The notes beneath the pieces were generated by a model. The model saw only the letters and a program-made list of their open reading frames with translations, had not been told where the DNA came from and did not search any database. From Lachnospiraceae bacterium UBA1251 (GTDB lineage: Bacteria > Bacillota > Clostridia > Lachnospirales > Lachnospiraceae), in NCBI GenBank assembly GCA_002308255.1, contig DBVZ01000029.1, positions 554 to 6,120 of the forward strand: a stretch of DNA of 5,567 bases, in the 5' to 3' direction. A program made the translations under genes and the position numbers. Numbering within the stretch: position 1 is the first letter of the stretch; the number at the start of each line of letters is the position of its first letter. Positions 1 to 5,283 of this stretch are shown here, in pieces.

Positions 1-734
1 AGAGCGTACTGCATCCCATTGAGATCCGCGAAACATCCTTCCGGCCCTGTCTTGATAATGACGTTCCGGATCCCGTAAGAACGAAAAACAGCGGTCATAT
101 CGGCGTACTGCTCCTTTCCGGAGTAGTATGCCGCTTCTTTTTCATTCGGGAAAATATAATCGATGAAAGGCAGGACCTCTTTCAGGTCCGATAATGCCAT
201 CGCGCGGTAAGTCGGCAGTTTAGTATCGGCGCAGACCACGGCGCCGCTTTCGTGAGCGGCTGCAAGGAGTTCCCGAACCGTTTCGGGATCATCGAGAGGA
301 GCGCGGAAAAGGCTCGCGAAAGAAATGATCTTCGAGCCGCACGTGCGGAGGACGTCCGGATCCGGCCGGTAGCCTTCCAGTTTCGTCGCTCCGGAATTGA
401 TCGAATACCGGCTGCCGTCCATGCGGACGATCAGATCCGCGATCGGAGTCGTGAGAGTATCCGAAACCGTGACGTTTTCAGTGCTGATTCCGCGTTTTCC
501 GGCTTCGGCAAGCAGGATGCTGCCGGCAAGATCTCTTCCGATTCCGCATACGAGGGAGACCCGGTATCCGGAGGAAGCAAGGGAAAACGACTCGTTGACG
601 GCGTCGCCTCCCGTACTTAGACGGATGGTCTCCGCGCGCCAGACATTTTCCTTATACGGGCGGTCTTCCTGCCCGCGGGTGATGCAGTCGATCACGGCCT
701 GGCCGATGCACATGACGTCGGGGGAATGGCTCAT
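1..734 (-). CDS. PfkB-family carbohydrate kinase, C-terminus cut off by the window edge
   Basis: This is the N-terminal 244 codons of a ribokinase/PfkB-fold sugar kinase, a cytoplasmic enzyme class that phosphorylates a sugar or sugar acid with ATP. The protein opens MSHSPDVMCIGQAVIDC, the first beta strand of the fold. The substrate-side signature STGGDAVNE is at residues 40-48, a lid-like strand region with GSRYSINSGA lies near 107-116, an FPNEKEA segment at 195-201 matches the NExE region of the family, and IIKTGPEGCF (226-235) matches the strand before the ATP site. The catalytic DTxGAGD signature would lie beyond position 1, so it cannot be checked. The ATG at 734 is chosen because AGGAGG (750-745) sits ten bases upstream; the site directly follows the TAA of the MATE gene, suggesting coupled translation. 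The subfamily (fructokinase, ribokinase or ketodeoxygluconate kinase) cannot be set from this part. Its place at the end of a DUF362-MATE operon does not identify the substrate. Confidence 0.9.
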   Translation of the reverse strand, partial: MSHSPDVMCIGQAVIDCITRGQEDRPYKENVWRAETIRLSTGGDAVNESFSLASSGYRVSLVCGIGRDLAGSILLAEAGKRGISTENVTVSDTLTTPIADLIVRMDGSRYSINSGATKLEGYRPDPDVLRTCGSKIISFASLFRAPLDDPETVRELLAAAHESGAVVCADTKLPTYRAMALSDLKEVLPFIDYIFPNEKEAAYYSGKEQYADMTAVFRSYGIRNVIIKTGPEGCFADLNGMQYA

Positions 735-750
735 TTTGACGATGCCTCCT

Positions 751-2100
751 TTACTCCATGGTCTTCAGTTCGGAAAAGGCAAGAGGGACAGCGAGCAGGA
801 GAGAACAAAGATCGGCTGCGGGCTGTGTGATCTCGACGCCTCTCAGGCCGAAAAGCCCGGGAAGGATCAGGATCAGAGGAATAAAGAAAATGCCGCTGCG
901 GGCGGAAGAAGTCAGGGATGCCTTGAATCCTTTTCCGATAGCCTGCAGCATCATATTTGTCAGAAAAACGAAAGTGAGGAACGGCAGTACGCAGACCTCG
1001 CAGCGCAGGGCGAACGATCCGACGGCAATGACCTCGGGATCGGAACGGAACCAGCCGACGATCTGCGGCGCGAAGAGAAAGCAGAGGACGGATGTGCAGG
1101 TCAGGAAAACGGAACCGTATTTAATGCAGAAAAAGAACCCGTCCCGGACGCGCTTTTTCAGACCGGCCCCGTAGTTAAAAGAACAGACCGGCTGATACCC
1201 CTGCCCGAATCCGATCAGGGCGCTGCACATCAGCATGGTCACGCGGGTGACGATGGACATGCCGGCGATCGCGGCGTCTCCCCCGTAACGCGCGGCACTC
1301 GTGTTAAGAAGGATCGCGGCAACGGAAGACATGCCCTGACGGAACAGGGACGGCATGCCGCCGTTGACGATCTCAAAGATATAATGACGGCCAAGCCGGA
1401 CGTTCCTTGTGCTGAGCCGGATATTTTCCCCTTTGGAGGACCCGATCAGCAGAACGACAAAGCTGATCGCCTGACCGGAGACCGTTGCGATCGCGGCGCC
1501 GGCCACACCCATATGAAAAACAAAAATGAGGAGCGGATCGAGGAAGATATTCAGGACGGCGCCGCAAAGGAGTCCGACCATCGCGTACATCGCCGCGCCC
1601 TGAAAGCGCAGCTGATTGTTGATGACGAACTGGCACATCATGAAAGGAGCGCCGATGAGAATGATCCTCATATAGGTGACGGCGTCGGAAAGAGTGGTCG
1701 GCGTCGCCCCGATAAAGACGGCGATCGGCTTTACAAATAAGATGCCGACCGTTGTAAAAAGAAGGCCGATGATGAGCGCCATGGCAAATCCCGTGGAAGC
1801 CGCTTCATTTGCCTCTTTCTTTTCACCGGCACCGAGCATTCTGGAGATATAATTGCCGGAGCCCTGTCCGCAGAAGAAACCGAAGGCCTGAATGATCGCC
1901 ATCACGGAGAAGACAAGACCGACCGCAGCCGTCGCCTGCGTGGAGATCTGCCCCACAAAATAGGTGTCGGCAGTGTTGTAGATCCCGGTCACGAGCATGC
2001 TGATGATCGTCGGCACGGCAAGACGCGGAATGAGTCTGTTCACAGGCGTCTGCGTGAGGAAAGTATAGCGGTCCACGCCTGCCGGAAGCGGTTTTTTCAT
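751..2100 (-). CDS. MATE-family multidrug/cation efflux transporter, MepA-like
   Basis: This encodes a 449-residue inner-membrane antiporter of the MATE family, which exports organic cations or other small molecules using a sodium or proton gradient. The length and about twelve hydrophobic segments, in two homologous halves, fit the family. First-half hallmarks are PTIISMLVTGIYNTADTYFVG (residues 30-50, with Asp45 in the helix-1 position), the FCGQGSGNYISR loop (76-87) and LNIFLDPLLIF (183-193). The second half has an MSIVTRV segment, IGFGQGYQPV, and a C-terminal FFIPLILILP...GLRGVEITQPAADL stretch typical of MepA-like members. A longer reading frame begins at 2238, but its first 46 residues overlap the DUF362 gene and are not MATE-like. 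The ATG at 2100, with GGAGGAG five bases upstream, gives the normal N-terminus MKKPLPAGVDRY. It is the middle gene of the leftward operon. The transported substrate cannot be told from sequence; export of a product handled by the neighbouring enzymes is only a guess. Confidence 0.93.
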   Translation of the reverse strand: MKKPLPAGVDRYTFLTQTPVNRLIPRLAVPTIISMLVTGIYNTADTYFVGQISTQATAAVGLVFSVMAIIQAFGFFCGQGSGNYISRMLGAGEKKEANEAASTGFAMALIIGLLFTTVGILFVKPIAVFIGATPTTLSDAVTYMRIILIGAPFMMCQFVINNQLRFQGAAMYAMVGLLCGAVLNIFLDPLLIFVFHMGVAGAAIATVSGQAISFVVLLIGSSKGENIRLSTRNVRLGRHYIFEIVNGGMPSLFRQGMSSVAAILLNTSAARYGGDAAIAGMSIVTRVTMLMCSALIGFGQGYQPVCSFNYGAGLKKRVRDGFFFCIKYGSVFLTCTSVLCFLFAPQIVGWFRSDPEVIAVGSFALRCEVCVLPFLTFVFLTNMMLQAIGKGFKASLTSSARSGIFFIPLILILPGLFGLRGVEITQPAADLCSLLLAVPLAFSELKTME

Positions 2101-2105
2101 GGATT

Positions 2106-2112
2106 CTCCTCC
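2106..2112 (-). promoter_or_regulatory. Ribosome-binding site deciding the MATE start
   Basis: On the minus strand GGAGGAG lies five bases before the ATG at 2100. It supports this internal start over the longer frame that begins at 2238 inside the DUF362 gene. Its first two bases (2112-2111) also belong to the 3' arm of the inverted repeat at 2143-2111. Confidence 0.8.
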
Positions 2113-2143
2113 GGTTTGCAACTCAGCTTTACAACAAAACCGG
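2111..2143 (-). repeat. Inverted repeat in the DUF362-MATE gap that touches the MATE Shine-Dalgarno
   Basis: On the minus strand CCGGTTT (2143-2137) and AAACCGG (2117-2111) form a perfect 7-bp stem enclosing a 19-base loop. It lies wholly between the DUF362 stop codon and the MATE start. There is no U-rich tail after it, so it is not an intrinsic terminator. The last two bases of the 3' arm are the first two of the GGAGGAG ribosome-binding site, so a folded stem could mask part of it or act as an intercistronic mRNA stabiliser. The perfect arms are observed; the role is inferred, and a 19-base loop makes the fold only moderately stable. Confidence 0.4.
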
Positions 2144-2150
2144 TCTGCCT

Positions 2151-3248
2151 TTATTTCCAGTTTTCCTCGAGAAAAGCGAGCATCTGGGAAGCGGTCGGCG
2201 GGCATCCCTTCAGCGTTTTTGCAAAGCAGGAAGTGCATCGTCCGACGCCGATCACGCCTTCTTTACCCTGGTATCCCTGTCCGATGGCGATGGGCGTTCT
2301 GTTTCCGCGAAGCTGTCCCGTTTCGTTCATGCGGTTCAGTGCATGGATGAGAGAACCGTAGCAGGCGCTGCAGGCGTCTTTCGGTTCCGTATAGGAAGCC
2401 AGCTTCTTGACGCGTCCGGTCATGCGGAATTTCGCGCCGGAAGCGGAATCGGGTTCATTGAGCTGCCGGATCTCCGCCTTTGACGTATCCGCGCTTCCGA
2501 CGCCAAGCCGCTCCGCCATGCCGATATAGGGGACTTCATCCGTATCGTACCCCATGCTCTCGCATACATAAGCGTCGCAAAGGACCGGATCGGCAAATCC
2601 GAGGATCCGGTTCATGACGACCGGGTTGCCGCCCTCTTCAAAGTCGAGATCGCCGCAGATATTGTCCACGAGAATGAAACTGTTCGGGGCAACCGTATTG
2701 AGATGCGCGATGGGCTTGTGCAGTCCGAGCGAATGGAAGCGCCTCTTTTCCTTATTGGGAATGATCCCCTTGTTATTCTTGAGAGCGCAGGTGACGGTCG
2801 TCTGGCAGTGGCCTTTAAGGACCGGCATGTTGATCATGAAATCGGCTTTCATGGCGCGGTCGCAGACCGCGATCGACATTCCCTTCGCGTCATATTCTTT
2901 AAAGGAATCTTTCTGAAGATCCACAAACGGTACGTTGTACTGAGAGCAGATCCGGTCATAGCCCGCGGCTCTGAATGCGCTCTGCGTGCCGCATCCGACC
3001 CAGGCACCTTCCATGATGCAGATGTTGTCAAATCCGTTTTCCCGCAGGTATTCGATGCTTCCGGCAAGCAGCTCCGCATGTGTCGTCGCGCCGGAGGAAG
3101 GAGGATTGCTGGTGACGAGATTCGGCTTCAGCGCCACTTCGGCATTTTTACTGCCGATCATGGAGGCGACGTCAGCAGCCGCAAGGATCTTTTTCGTCAT
3201 TTCTTTATAATCAGTACCGTGGATGATAAGTATTTCATTTTTTTTCAT
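2151..3248 (-). CDS. DUF362 domain protein with a cysteine-rich C-terminal region
   Basis: This 365-residue protein belongs to the DUF362 family (PF04015), which has no established biochemical role. Family marks visible are VALKPNLVTSNPP (residues 38-50) followed by THAELL (56-61), and MPVLKGHCQTTVTCALKNNKG (141-161), the conserved core with the KNNKG end. The C-terminal third has two cysteine clusters: DACSACYG (Cys293, Cys296) and GRCTSCFAKTLKGCPP (Cys338, Cys341, Cys349). Their spacing suggests a metal or iron-sulfur site, but it is not the standard CxxCxxCxxxCP ferredoxin pattern. There is no signal peptide or membrane segment, so it is probably cytoplasmic. The ATG at 3248 starts a compact N-terminus and is preceded by a purine-rich AAAGGGAAA (3263-3255). 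It is the first gene of the leftward operon, 50 bases ahead of the MATE gene. A redox or electron-transfer role is a guess; the family call itself is firm. Confidence 0.85.
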   Translation of the reverse strand: MKKNEILIIHGTDYKEMTKKILAAADVASMIGSKNAEVALKPNLVTSNPPSSGATTHAELLAGSIEYLRENGFDNICIMEGAWVGCGTQSAFRAAGYDRICSQYNVPFVDLQKDSFKEYDAKGMSIAVCDRAMKADFMINMPVLKGHCQTTVTCALKNNKGIIPNKEKRRFHSLGLHKPIAHLNTVAPNSFILVDNICGDLDFEEGGNPVVMNRILGFADPVLCDAYVCESMGYDTDEVPYIGMAERLGVGSADTSKAEIRQLNEPDSASGAKFRMTGRVKKLASYTEPKDACSACYGSLIHALNRMNETGQLRGNRTPIAIGQGYQGKEGVIGVGRCTSCFAKTLKGCPPTASQMLAFLEENWK

Positions 3249-3292
3249 AAGTGTTTCCCTTTCTGAGTCTGCTTCCGGATCTTATTAAGACA

Positions 3293-3321
3293 AGTATATC
3301 TTTCCCAAAAAGAAAAAACAA
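3293..3321 (-). promoter_or_regulatory. Candidate sigma-A promoter of the DUF362-MATE-kinase operon
   Basis: On the minus strand TTGTTT (3321-3316) and TATACT (3298-3293) are 17 bases apart. The -10 box matches the consensus at five of six positions; the -35 matches only its first three. Transcription would begin near 3286, leaving a leader of roughly 40 bases before the DUF362 ATG. No terminator or riboswitch is visible in that leader, so this operon seems independent of the cobalamin switch on the other strand. Confidence 0.5.
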
Positions 3322-3340
3322 TGAAAGAGTATTATTATTT

Positions 3341-3362
3341 CGGCGGCCCCGGGAAACCGTCG
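3341..3362. repeat. GC-rich inverted repeat between the divergent promoters
   Basis: CGGCGG (3341-3346) and CCGTCG (3357-3362) can pair over six positions, one of them G-T, around a ten-base centre that includes CCCCGGG. It stands out from the AT-rich surroundings and lies upstream of both candidate -35 boxes, so neither promoter should transcribe it. That argues against a terminator and leaves a protein-binding site or chance as explanations. Confidence 0.25.
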
Positions 3363-3366
3363 TTTC

Positions 3367-3380
3367 AAATATTGATATTT
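3367..3380. repeat. AT-rich dyad overlapping the -35 box of the cobalamin operon
   Basis: AAATAT (3367-3372) and ATATTT (3375-3380) are perfect inverted arms around TG. The dyad covers the whole TTGATA -35 element. A direct repeat TTTCAAA also occurs at 3363-3369 and 3379-3385. This is a possible operator for a repressor acting besides the riboswitch, but short AT-rich dyads arise easily by chance. Confidence 0.25.
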
Positions 3381-3400
3381 TCAAAGGAATCATGTATCAT
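3372..3400 (+). promoter_or_regulatory. Sigma-A promoter of the cobalamin operon
   Basis: TTGATA (3372-3377) and TATCAT (3395-3400) are separated by exactly 17 bases, each matching the consensus at five of six positions. Initiation six to eight bases downstream, at about 3406-3408, would put the 5' end just before the outer P1 stem of the riboswitch at 3409. That agreement between promoter and aptamer strengthens both calls. Confidence 0.75.
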
Positions 3401-3408
3401 CGATTTGA

Positions 3409-3608
3409 ACTGTCAGTGCCCGTGCATTTTTGACGGGGTAAATGGAAACCGGGTGTGAATCCCGGACGATCCGGTCACTGTGATCGGCGAGCAGGTTCGC
3501 ATAAGCCATTGCGCTAAAGCGTGAGAAGGAGCGGACGGGCGACAGAGCCGTCAGTCAGGAAGCCAGCTGTCAGTACGCGATTACGACTTCCGAAGAAGGT
3601 TCATGTCG
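3409..3608 (+). promoter_or_regulatory. Cobalamin riboswitch (aptamer plus 3' hairpin)
   Basis: This RNA element senses cobalamin (adenosylcobalamin or a related form) and controls the genes downstream. An outer P1 stem can form between ACTGTCAG (3409-3416) and CTGTCAGT (3567-3574) with one U-U mismatch. Inside lie the recognisable core parts: hairpin CCGGG/CCCGG (3449-3453 with 3461-3465) whose loop TGTGAAT carries the conserved GGTGNGAATCC-type sequence; GATC/GATC (3468-3471 with 3482-3485) around CCGGTCACTGT; peripheral hairpins GCGA/TCGC (3487-3500) and GACGG/CCGTC (3534-3552); and the 3' conserved AGTCAGGAAGCC (3553-3564). A further hairpin with CGAC/GTCG (3584-3587 with 3605-3608) leaves TTCA (3600-3603), which could pair with TGAA of the 3454-3460 loop as the L5-L13 kissing contact; this pairing is inferred. 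The position ahead of cbiK fits the assignment. Confidence 0.92.
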
Positions 3609-3648
3609 CTGCTGTTTTCTTTGAGTTGGACTGAAAAAACCGCAGCAG
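3609..3648 (+). promoter_or_regulatory. Candidate antiterminator of the riboswitch
   Basis: CTGCTG (3609-3614) is complementary to CAGCAG (3643-3648), and the following TTTT (3615-3618) can pair with AAAA (3636-3639) across a CCG bulge. This would take up the left arm of the terminator, so the two folds exclude each other. The proposed 3' aptamer hairpin ends at 3608, directly against the antiterminator, so ligand-stabilised closing of that hairpin could disfavour it. The complementarity is seen directly; the switching order is inferred from known transcription-terminating cobalamin riboswitches. Confidence 0.5.
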
Positions 3649-3671
3649 GGGTGCTGCGGTTTTCTTTGTTT
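3636..3671 (+). terminator. Intrinsic terminator of the cobalamin riboswitch
   Basis: AAAACCGCAGCA (3636-3647) and TGCTGCGGTTTT (3652-3663) form a perfect 12-bp stem with a GGGG loop, followed by the T-rich run TTTTCTTTGTTT through 3671. It lies after the aptamer and 56 bases ahead of the cbiK start, the usual place for a terminator that stops transcription when cobalamin is bound. Confidence 0.92.
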
Positions 3672-3713
3672 ACGGAAAACAGGAACAGGTTTCACGCTCC
3701 GGGTGTTCCCGGG

Positions 3714-3719
3714 AAAGGA
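3714..3719 (+). promoter_or_regulatory. Ribosome-binding site deciding the cbiK start
   Basis: AAAGGA lies seven bases before the ATG at 3727. The alternative in-frame GTG at 3703 would place this site inside the coding region and has no comparable Shine-Dalgarno of its own, so the ATG is preferred. Confidence 0.7.
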
Positions 3720-3726
3720 CAGAAGG

Positions 3727-4551
3727 ATGGAAAACTACAGAAATCAGGATGGGATCGGTGAGAAGGAAGTTCTCGTCGTGAGCTTCGGTACAACTTTTGC
3801 CGAAACGAGACAAAAGACGATCAGCGCGATCGAGGAAGCCATTGAGAAAGCATTTCCCGGATACGCTGTGCGCCGCGCTTTTACAAGCGGGATGATCCGT
3901 TCGAAGCTGGCAAAACGGGACGGCATCCTGATCGACGGTCCGGAAGAGGCCCTCGAAAGAGCGGTCCGCAGCGGCGTGAAAGAGCTGATCGTACAGCCGA
4001 CTCATCTCATGGACGGAAAAGAATACAATAAACTGATGGATGTGCTGGTCCGTTTTGCGCCTTCTTTTGAAAAAGTCACCGCAGGTCTTCCGCTCCTGTC
4101 CTCGCCGGAAGACTTCACTGCGGTCGCAAAGGCGGTCCGCACTCATCTTCCCGTAACGGAGGAGAATACAGCAGTTGTACTGATGGGACACGGAACGGAC
4201 GCACCGTCCAACGCGGTCTATGCGGAAATGCAGAGCGTACTGAACGAAGGAGATGAGGACGAACAGGAATATTTTATCGCGACCGTAGAGGGCACGCCGA
4301 CCGTCACCGATGTCCTGACGGAAATCTGGGAAAGCGCGGCATACCTCGATATCATTCTGGCACCGTTCATGATCGTGGCGGGAGATCACGCCGCCAATGA
4401 TCTGGCCGGAGAGGAAGAAGATTCCTGGAAGACCATCTTTTTGAATCACGGCTACCGCGTGCAGACACAGCTGCAGGGCATCGGGGAGTGGCAGGAGATT
4501 CAGGAGCTGTTTGCGGAACACGCATTAAAAGCCGTTCCGGTTAAAGAATAA
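3727..4551 (+). CDS. cbiK: Sirohydrochlorin cobaltochelatase CbiK
   Basis: CbiK inserts Co2+ into sirohydrochlorin to give cobalt-sirohydrochlorin, an early step of the anaerobic cobalamin pathway. The 274-residue length fits this class II chelatase, which has two similar alpha/beta domains. Visible marks are VLVVSFGTTFAETR (residues 15-28, the N-terminal GTT loop), QPTHLMDG (90-97), VLMGHGTDAPSN (151-162, with His155 at the position of a known metal-binding histidine), ATVEGTP (185-191, with the conserved Glu188) and VAGDHAANDLAGEEEDSWK (217-235, with His221 as the second metal-site histidine). The residue roles come from known CbiK structures. There is no signal peptide, unlike the periplasmic CbiK of Desulfovibrio, so it should act in the cytoplasm. 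It is the first gene after the cobalamin riboswitch and is followed 41 bases later by cbiL. A nickel or iron chelatase role is less likely given the riboswitch and cbiL. Confidence 0.95.
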   Translation: MENYRNQDGIGEKEVLVVSFGTTFAETRQKTISAIEEAIEKAFPGYAVRRAFTSGMIRSKLAKRDGILIDGPEEALERAVRSGVKELIVQPTHLMDGKEYNKLMDVLVRFAPSFEKVTAGLPLLSSPEDFTAVAKAVRTHLPVTEENTAVVLMGHGTDAPSNAVYAEMQSVLNEGDEDEQEYFIATVEGTPTVTDVLTEIWESAAYLDIILAPFMIVAGDHAANDLAGEEEDSWKTIFLNHGYRVQTQLQGIGEWQEIQELFAEHALKAVPVKE

Positions 4552-4592
4552 GACGGCAGCGCAGAAGCGGCTGCGGAAAGAGAGAAGCGGAT

Positions 4593-5279
4593 ATGAAAGG
4601 AAAAGCTTACGGCGTGGGCGTCGGGCCCGGCGATCCGGAACTGATGACATTTAAGGCGGCGCGCCTCATCCGGGAGAATGAAGTGATCGCTGTCCCGGGC
4701 AAGACCGCCGAAGAAGCGGTCGCGTACAAAATTGCGGCGGGGATCGTGCCGGAGATCGCGGAGAAGACTCTGGTGCCGGTCTATATGCCGATGGTGAAAG
4801 ACCGCGCGCTGATCGAAGAAGAACACAAAAAAGGCGCAGCCATTCTGGAAGAGTATCTCTCTCAGGGAAAGAACGTTGTTTATCTGACCCTCGGAGATCC
4901 GACGGTCTACTGCACGTTCAGCTATCTGCAGCACATTCTTGAGGCGGATGGCTATGAGGTGGAACTTGTCAGCGGCATCCCGTCTTTCTGTGCCGCCGCG
5001 GCAAGACTGAACCTGCCGCTTACGGAATGGGATGAGCAGCTCCACGTGATCCCCGCGGTCCATAAGACCACGGATTCGCTGGATCTTCCGGGAACCTACG
5101 TGCTGATGAAATCGGCAAGCCATATGAAAGAGACCAAAGAGCTGCTTGCAAAGAGCGGCAGAGAAGTCGGCTGCGTCGAGAACTGCAGCATGGAAAATGA
5201 AAAAGTGTACCGCAGTGCGGAAGAGATTCCGGACAGCGCCGGTTATTTTTCTCTTGTGATCGCGAAAGAAAAACACTGA
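4593..5279 (+). CDS. cbiL: Cobalt-factor II C20-methyltransferase CbiL
   Basis: CbiL transfers a methyl group from S-adenosylmethionine to C20 of cobalt-factor II (cobalt-precorrin-2), giving cobalt-factor III. It thus acts directly on the CbiK product. The 228-residue protein is a normal length for the tetrapyrrole methylase family. It shows VGVGPGDPEL (residues 8-17, N-terminal signature), TLGDPTVY (99-106, second signature near the SAM site), SGIPSFCAAAARLNLPL (127-143) and a VLMKSASH segment (170-177). The cobalt-dependent CbiL is preferred over the aerobic CobI because of the adjacent cbiK, although the two are homologous and hard to separate by motifs alone. The ATG at 4593 opens directly into the first strand; the Shine-Dalgarno is weak (AAGAGAGAAGCGG before it), so reinitiation after cbiK may help. 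Transcription should be shared with cbiK. Confidence 0.93.
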   Translation: MKGKAYGVGVGPGDPELMTFKAARLIRENEVIAVPGKTAEEAVAYKIAAGIVPEIAEKTLVPVYMPMVKDRALIEEEHKKGAAILEEYLSQGKNVVYLTLGDPTVYCTFSYLQHILEADGYEVELVSGIPSFCAAAARLNLPLTEWDEQLHVIPAVHKTTDSLDLPGTYVLMKSASHMKETKELLAKSGREVGCVENCSMENEKVYRSAEEIPDSAGYFSLVIAKEKH

Positions 5280-5283
5280 CTGC

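Noticed and set aside
397..1740. Long 447-codon plus-strand reading frame
   Set aside because: It lies antisense to the MATE and kinase genes, its product is a charged, low-hydrophobicity string with no recognisable domain, and no ribosome-binding site precedes it. It is a codon-bias shadow.
2101..2238. Longer MATE start at 2238 (46 extra residues)
   Set aside because: The extension overlaps the DUF362 coding region and is not MATE-like, while the ATG at 2100 has a strong Shine-Dalgarno and the expected N-terminus.
3341..3366. GC-rich inverted repeat read as a rightward intrinsic terminator
   Set aside because: No rightward gene lies upstream to terminate, the stem has a G-T pair, and only a short TTTC follows. 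It also lies outside both predicted transcripts.
3703..3726. GTG start eight codons upstream for CbiK
   Set aside because: The ATG at 3727 has AAAGGA at a seven-base spacing, and the added residues are not part of the CbiK fold.
3670..4521. 283-codon minus-strand reading frame
   Set aside because: It is exactly antisense to cbiK, whose active-site histidines and family motifs are clear. The antisense product is rich in Cys, His, Arg and Phe with no family resemblance.
4552..4592. Small possible hairpins in the cbiK-cbiL gap (GCAGC/GCTGC or CGCAG/CTGCG)
   Set aside because: The arms are only five bases, the alternatives compete, and there is no U-run, so neither a terminator nor a defined regulatory element can be supported.
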